A stretch of 64,000 nucleotides of DNA from Paraspadella gotoi. Its lineage: Eukaryota; Chaetognatha. The translations under genes were made by a program, and so were the position numbers. The notes beneath the pieces were generated by a model. It worked only from the letters and a program-made list of their open reading frames with translations, did not search any database and was not told where the DNA came from. Below, in pieces: positions 58,727 to 64,000 of this stretch (position 1 is its first letter; every line of letters starts with the position of its first letter). The stretch covers positions 9,308,772-9,372,771 of the forward strand of contig CM119265.1 of NCBI GenBank assembly GCA_051294375.1, read 5' to 3'.

Positions 58727-61635
58727 ATGTTCAACTTTATGAGAAAAGACCCCCACGTCGGGAAAGAGGACAAGAAGAAGAAAAAGGACGGAGAAAAGAA
58801 GCCCGTGAAAAAATACACTCCGAAGGAGCCTCTGACCCCGGAGGAGCTGGCCCGGCTGGAGCAAACCCGGCAGGGGCTTTTTGCCCAACGACCCGAAGGT
58901 GACACGGAATCGAGCCAATCCTCGCTGACGCCGTCCCTCTCTTCTTCCGAAAGCCAACAGTCGCTCAACGCCCCCGCCTCGTCGACGTCGATGGCGCCGC
59001 CCCTCGCCCGAAGGACGAGCAAGGAATACGTGAGCAAGACGGGGGCTTTGGAAAGAGGAAGAGGACTGAAGGGACCTTCGATAGACTCTGGCGGCGGCAG
59101 CATCGGCGGCGCAGTCCGTCCCAACCGTGGAATCCTCAAGGGGAACAGCAAATACGGACCATCGATTCCCAACCAAGGCGTTAGCGATGACATCGACGAC
59201 GACGCCACGCTTTACGTCAATACCAACGTCAACGAACTTATCGCCGCCGGGGAACCCGCCGCCATCGCCGCGGCCGCAGCCGCCGCCAAGCAGACTCACT
59301 CCAACTCCCCGTCGCCGTTGATGAGCGGACCCATCTCCGCCAAAAGAGGCTCCACCATCTCCAACTTGTCGGCGAACAGCAACGCGTCCGTTTCTGCGAC
59401 GAAACCATCGAGGGATGTCGCTCCCGATCTTCGGGTAAATCGTTAATGGTCAAATTTTTTACTCTAAAATTTGCATTTCTTCAGTGTCAAAAACGGGGGA
59501 AAAAAGGTCAAAATTTTCTACTTTTTTAATCCGTAAAAACTGTTTTAACTGTTATAATTTCATAAAATTTAGCTCCTTGTAATTTGATGCTGGGTGGAGT
59601 ACAATAAAGTATTCCCCGATATAATACTTAAGGGAGTGGTCTTTTCATACAATTGAAACATTCTTTAAAATATTAAACCACTTCATTGATAGGGAAGCCA
59701 GGTACTCTGGGAGTGATTAAACGAGACTGTGAAAGAAAGCTTGCAGGGACCTGCTATGTTATTATCTTGTAAGAGTGACGGAGACCTTAAACCACCAAAG
59801 TCAGGGCAATATAGCTTTAATAATAAATTATCATATAACATATTTTATAATAGTTTTTTTTTGACAAATTCGTATGTGTTGTTAATGTTAAAAAAATCTT
59901 TTTAAAATTTTATGAGTTCACAAGGATATTATTAAAGAACATGAGTTTTTTTTTTAATTACGTATACAGAGGCAGCAAAAAAATATTTTTAACTTGCTTA
60001 ATATTTTCATCACTCCACCCTACTATACACATATCTAGTTTCTACAGATATAATTGATAGAAAAAGGCGGAAATTTTCTAATTGTCCTTCCCTAAATCTC
60101 TCAGCCGACAGAGAAGATCTTCGGCCACGCCCACCTCCCTCTTCCTCCGCTGGAGCCGGCGTTGCCCCCGTCGGCGCGCTCCGTCGTCCTCTCGCGGTCG
60201 CCGAAGGGAGATTTCGGATTTTCTCTGCGTCGATCAGTCGTCGTCGATCGCCACGCCCTCGGTGAGGAGTGGGGGATCGCGAAGGGAATTTGGGGGAAAT
60301 AAGAGGGAAGAAAATGAGGACTTCGGTGTATTCACATGTAGACATAATCGAATAAATAAATAAATTAATGAATGTATATTTGGTTTTTGCTCAACATACA
60401 AGTTTTTGTCGTATTTCGTTCACTTCTGTCACTTAAGACCATAGGGGCGTTTATTTTTCCGTTATTTTCCTTGACAACCCAGTGACTGGAATTGCGCCGC
60501 CACCGACAGCGGATTCCGATTAATCGAATTAACCGGGATATGCGAGAGAACTGTCGGCGATAAATTTTGGGGTGGCAAAAACGACGGATAATATATGAGT
60601 GTCGACTGATCTTAAAGCTGTTGGTGCAATTGTTAACTAAGACGTATTTGTAATGATAAATACCGTTTAATGGTTATTTCTACCATTGTCAAAAAATAGT
60701 AGTTCCCAATCTATCTTCCCCTGTCCCCCCCCATTTTCAGACTCGACGGCGAAGAAGAACGTGATCTTCGCGGAACCCCTAACGGTCGGAAAGGGAAACC
60801 AGACGGGGCTCTTGCCCGGCGATCGACTCGTCAGCGTCAACGGCGTCAACGTGGAGGCCGCGTCGAGGGAGGAGATCATCGAGTTGATCAGGTCTGAGAT
60901 TGAGGCGGGAAGATTTATTAGGATTCGAAGGGATTTATCACTAGAAAATGAGAAGCGATAAACACGATCGGATAGAGATCCGGCGTCGATTCTATTAAAA
61001 CGAGAATATAGAGTCGTAGACCGATCTTCGGAAAAATTGGATAAGAAAATTTAACCTCAAAGGTTTATAAGATTGGTGAAAGATATATCTTTTCTCCGAA
61101 CTTTTCTGTCATTTTCTTTCATCTTTTTTTTTCCCTCAAGACGCTAATCGAATTGCTTTTATTACGCTTAGTTTTTTAAGAAAAAGAAATGAAAAAAAAA
61201 AGCTGAGTAAGATTTAACGAGAGAGAAAGAATCCGGGTCCTTTACCCCTGAAATTCTGCGGCGTTTTGTGCTTCCCCCCCTCTTCCCTTTTTCTTAATGA
61301 AGCCGCCGCCGTCGACGAGACACTCGAAAAACTCGCATTTGCGTCTTCCGCGGAGAAAACATATTTTTCGCGGAATGCTCGGAGCGAGAACCGAGTAAAG
61401 ATGTAGATTGTGCCCCAGTTTTGGAAAAACCCCGACTCGATTGTCGGAGAGGCATCTCTGAGATTTCTCCCGTCGATCGTCACTTTTTCGTCGTCGTCGT
61501 GGTAATTTCTTTTTCCGACGAGTCACGCCATCTGTTCGCGCTCGCTGGTTTTCAAATCTGTTCCCTCCGCCCCCACACCACCCCCTATTTTCTAAAATTT
61601 TTCCCCTTTTTAACTTGAGTGATTCGTCGAGAGAG

Positions 61636-61674
<39 letters not shown>

Positions 61675-64000
61675 CCTCTTTTCACTTTTCGCATGACTTT
61701 TTTATTTTTACAGAGAATTTTAAAACAATTTTTCTATTAAAATTTTTTTATTTTTACTTTATCCTCGGGTTCTCTTGTCGCCTCTTTTCGAAACGGGCTT
61801 TTGTTTTTCTTCCGAAAGGATTCGACCCATTTTCACTTTTTCTTTTCTTTTTCTTTTCTTTTTCTTTTCTTTTTTTTTATCGACTACCACCCACGCTTTG
61901 TTTTTTCTTTCATCCTTTATTTTTACCACCCCTGTCTTCCTAAAATCCCGACCCTTCTCTCATTCCACGCTTTTTACGATCGACAGGAAATCGGGTCATT
62001 CATTGCAACTAACGGTGCAGCCAATTCTGGAGTTGAGCGAGTTGAGCAACCGCCAGTCCACAACAACAACGACGACGTCAAAAGGTTCGATGTTGTCCGT
62101 TCCCGACGGAGGCGGCGGCGACGCCGTCCGGCGAACCGGGACGCTACAGAGGACGAGCAGCTTTAGGTAAAAATGTCGCCGACCTTTGATGATTAAAAAA
62201 TAAACCTCGACGTTCGTTCGATGATTTTACATTTTTTTCTCTCCCACCCTTAAAAAAAAGAAATAAACCCGGATTCAAATCGGAATCCGAGTCTCAAGCG
62301 GACAAAAACTTTGCCGCCCAGAACCGCGTGTGGCTCGTTCACGCCGCCGGCTTCACCGCCGCCACTCGACTTGACTCCGGCGCCTCTGACGCCGCCGCCG
62401 TCTCTCTCCGTCTCGACGTCGGCGGTCAAACGCTCGAAGTCGAAGACGAAGACGTGGAGAAAATGAATGCGCCGTCGTTAGATCGCGTCGAGAACGTCGC
62501 CCTCCTACCCTTCCTCAACGAATCCTCCTTCATGCACACTCTGCGCCAGCGCTACGGCTCCAATCTGGTGCACACTTTCGCCGGCCCGCACCTTCTCGTC
62601 GTCAACCCCATGCACAGCCTTTCGGTCTACGCGGAGAAGGTGATGCAGCTGTTTCGCGGTTGCCGCAAGGAAGACCTGCCGCCGCACATCTACGCCACCG
62701 CGCAATCAGCTTACCGAGCGCTGTTGAAAACGAGGAAAGAACAGGTTGGTTGACGTGTAAGTTCTTTACCTCATATGTTTTTAGTAAATTTAAAATTTAA
62801 TTTCAATAATTTTCATTTTTATTTCTTATCAGTAATATTTTACCTAGCATACTTAATTTTCTAACTTTATTTTAAACGAATTACGTCAAACACTTCTTCT
62901 CTAGTCTATCGTCCTCCTCGGGCGTTCTGGATCGGGCAAGACCTCGTCCGCGCGTCACGTGATCCACTTTCTCACCGCCGTCGCCGGCGCCGTCAACAAC
63001 GTCCTCAACGTCGAGAAGCTCAACGCGTTGTCGACTTTGCTCGAGGCGTTCGGCAACACTCGCACCACCATGAACACCAACGCCACTCGGTTCTCACAAC
63101 TCACCACGCTGGAGTTTGACTACAGGTGCAAAATTCTTTGTGCGTTTCGTTATGAACCTTCTTTGTTATGTTTTTTTATTTTATATTATCTATCTCTCCA
63201 TGTTTTCTTCCCGTCATTTTCAGCGGCCAAGTCGTAGGCGCTTCCATCCAAATCTTCCTCCTAGAAAAGTCTAGAGTCTGTCGTCGACCGGATGGAGAAC
63301 CCACTTTCCACGTCTTCTATCATCTACTTGCCGGTTGCGATCCCGAAGTGCGCGCCGAACTGCAGTTGCAGAATCTAAGCGAACCTAATCTGTTTATGAC
63401 GTCGCCGCAAAAGCCGGAGGATAAGCAGGTTCGAAAAAGGGTTCTATTGTGTACTTGTATATTGTATATGTGTATATGTGTATAACACATAAGATTTAAC
63501 TTAAGTTTTCGTGTACAAAGCAGAGAGTTTTAATTTTTAAGGTAACCGACTTTTTGTCGTCATTTTTTAGAGGGCTTCAACTATTTGGGAGCGAATCACG
63601 AAAGCCATGGAAACGTTGGGCATCAAAAAGGAAGAGGCGCGCGCCATCTGGTGCGTATTGGGTGCCATCTATCATCTCGGTTGTGCCGGCGCCACCAAAG
63701 GCACAAGCGCTGGTTCCAATCGGCCTCAATTTGCTAAACCGGCGCCGGCTCAGCGCGCAGCCGCTCTGTTAGGCACATCAATCGACGACCTGGGTCGCGC
63801 CATTTTCGCGCCGCACACGCACCACGCCTCCGCCAACAACTCCCTCTCCCCTCGTTCCCCGGCCTCGCTCTCTCGTTCCTTGACTCCATCTCACTCGCCT
63901 TCGGGCACGCTTGACCGCGGATCACAGATGCAGGCAAATACCTCCTCGGCGGCGATGGAGATGCTAGAGGGGTTCGTCATAGGGTTGTATGCTGAGGCCT
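58727..64000 (+). CDS. MYO18A: Unconventional myosin-XVIII (5' part, runs off the window)
   Basis: Exons in frame: 58,727-59,434; 60,105-60,261; 60,741-60,891; 61,987-62,166; 62,261-62,744; 62,905-63,125; 63,224-63,428; 63,571 to beyond 64,000, giving 845 residues so far. The start MFNFMRKD and the Lys/Glu-rich segment match the KE domain of myosin-XVIIIA. Residues ~262-352 form the PDZ domain (GDFGFSL at 271-277, ending LQLTVQP). The motor follows: VEKMNAPS at its entry, P-loop GRSGSGKT at 566-573, the switch-I region NATRFSQ (myosin-XVIII form) and FLLEKSRV. A Ser/Pro-rich insert sits where myosin-XVIIIA also has one. Myosin-XVIII binds actin and myosin-II with little ATPase activity; in mammals it links Golgi to actin. 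The exon at 62,261 follows an unusual A-rich acceptor. Confidence 0.93.
59640..59830 (+). repeat. Dispersed repeat family, copy
   Basis: Closely follows the reverse complement of 50,110-50,335: AATTGAAACATTCTTTAAAAT, GGGAAGCCAGGTACTCTGGGAG, CTTAAACCACCAAAGTCAGG. It lies in the first intron seen in the myosin gene. Confidence 0.7.
61627..61669. repeat. (GA)n microsatellite in a myosin intron
   Basis: Short GA tract in the intron between 60,892 and 61,986. Confidence 0.9.

Overview
The window is eukaryotic and almost certainly from an invertebrate animal. The coding regions are split by short GT-AG introns and match animal-specific families: an unconventional myosin-XVIII, an oxysterol-binding-protein-related protein (ORP), an NRARP-like ankyrin protein and a rhodopsin-type GPCR. 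I cannot place the phylum. The DNA is very rich in (GA)n/(CT)n, (GAAA)n and (GTC)n microsatellites, which generate most of the long but meaningless open frames.

Layout. 1-3,790 is a satellite of about 26 copies of a ~145-bp unit built from CCTGC-containing sub-repeats, with a decayed edge to ~4,040. 4,040-13,136 has no gene I can support. 13,137-13,598 is a possible small secreted or GPI-anchored protein. 13,600-32,800 holds most assembly gaps and a ~10-kb imperfect palindrome (about 16,760-26,870) centred exactly on a 25-N gap; this looks like an assembly artefact. 32,840-38,384 is a four-copy array of a ~1.4-kb unit joined by further 25-N gaps, two copies being identical as far as I read them.

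The right half carries the genes. An NRARP-like gene (+, 41,500-42,438) has a cluster of Notch-effector Su(H)/CSL sites upstream and a probable frame break near its N-terminus. An ORP9-like lipid-transfer gene (-, 51,308-46,042) has at least 13 exons, with a FFAT motif, the EQVSHHPP signature, one GC-AG intron and several unusual GTC donors. A class-A GPCR (+, 55,225-57,267) has four exons. A broken Tc1/mariner copy (-, ~57,640) lies between it and a myosin-XVIII gene (+, 58,727 to beyond the window), of which eight exons cover the KE-rich N-terminus, the PDZ domain and the first part of the motor.

The genes are not an operon and share no obvious pathway. I found no prokaryotic system, CRISPR array or complete RNA gene. 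Exon boundaries were set by hand from reading-frame continuity, splice dinucleotides and remembered family signatures; no alignment was run.
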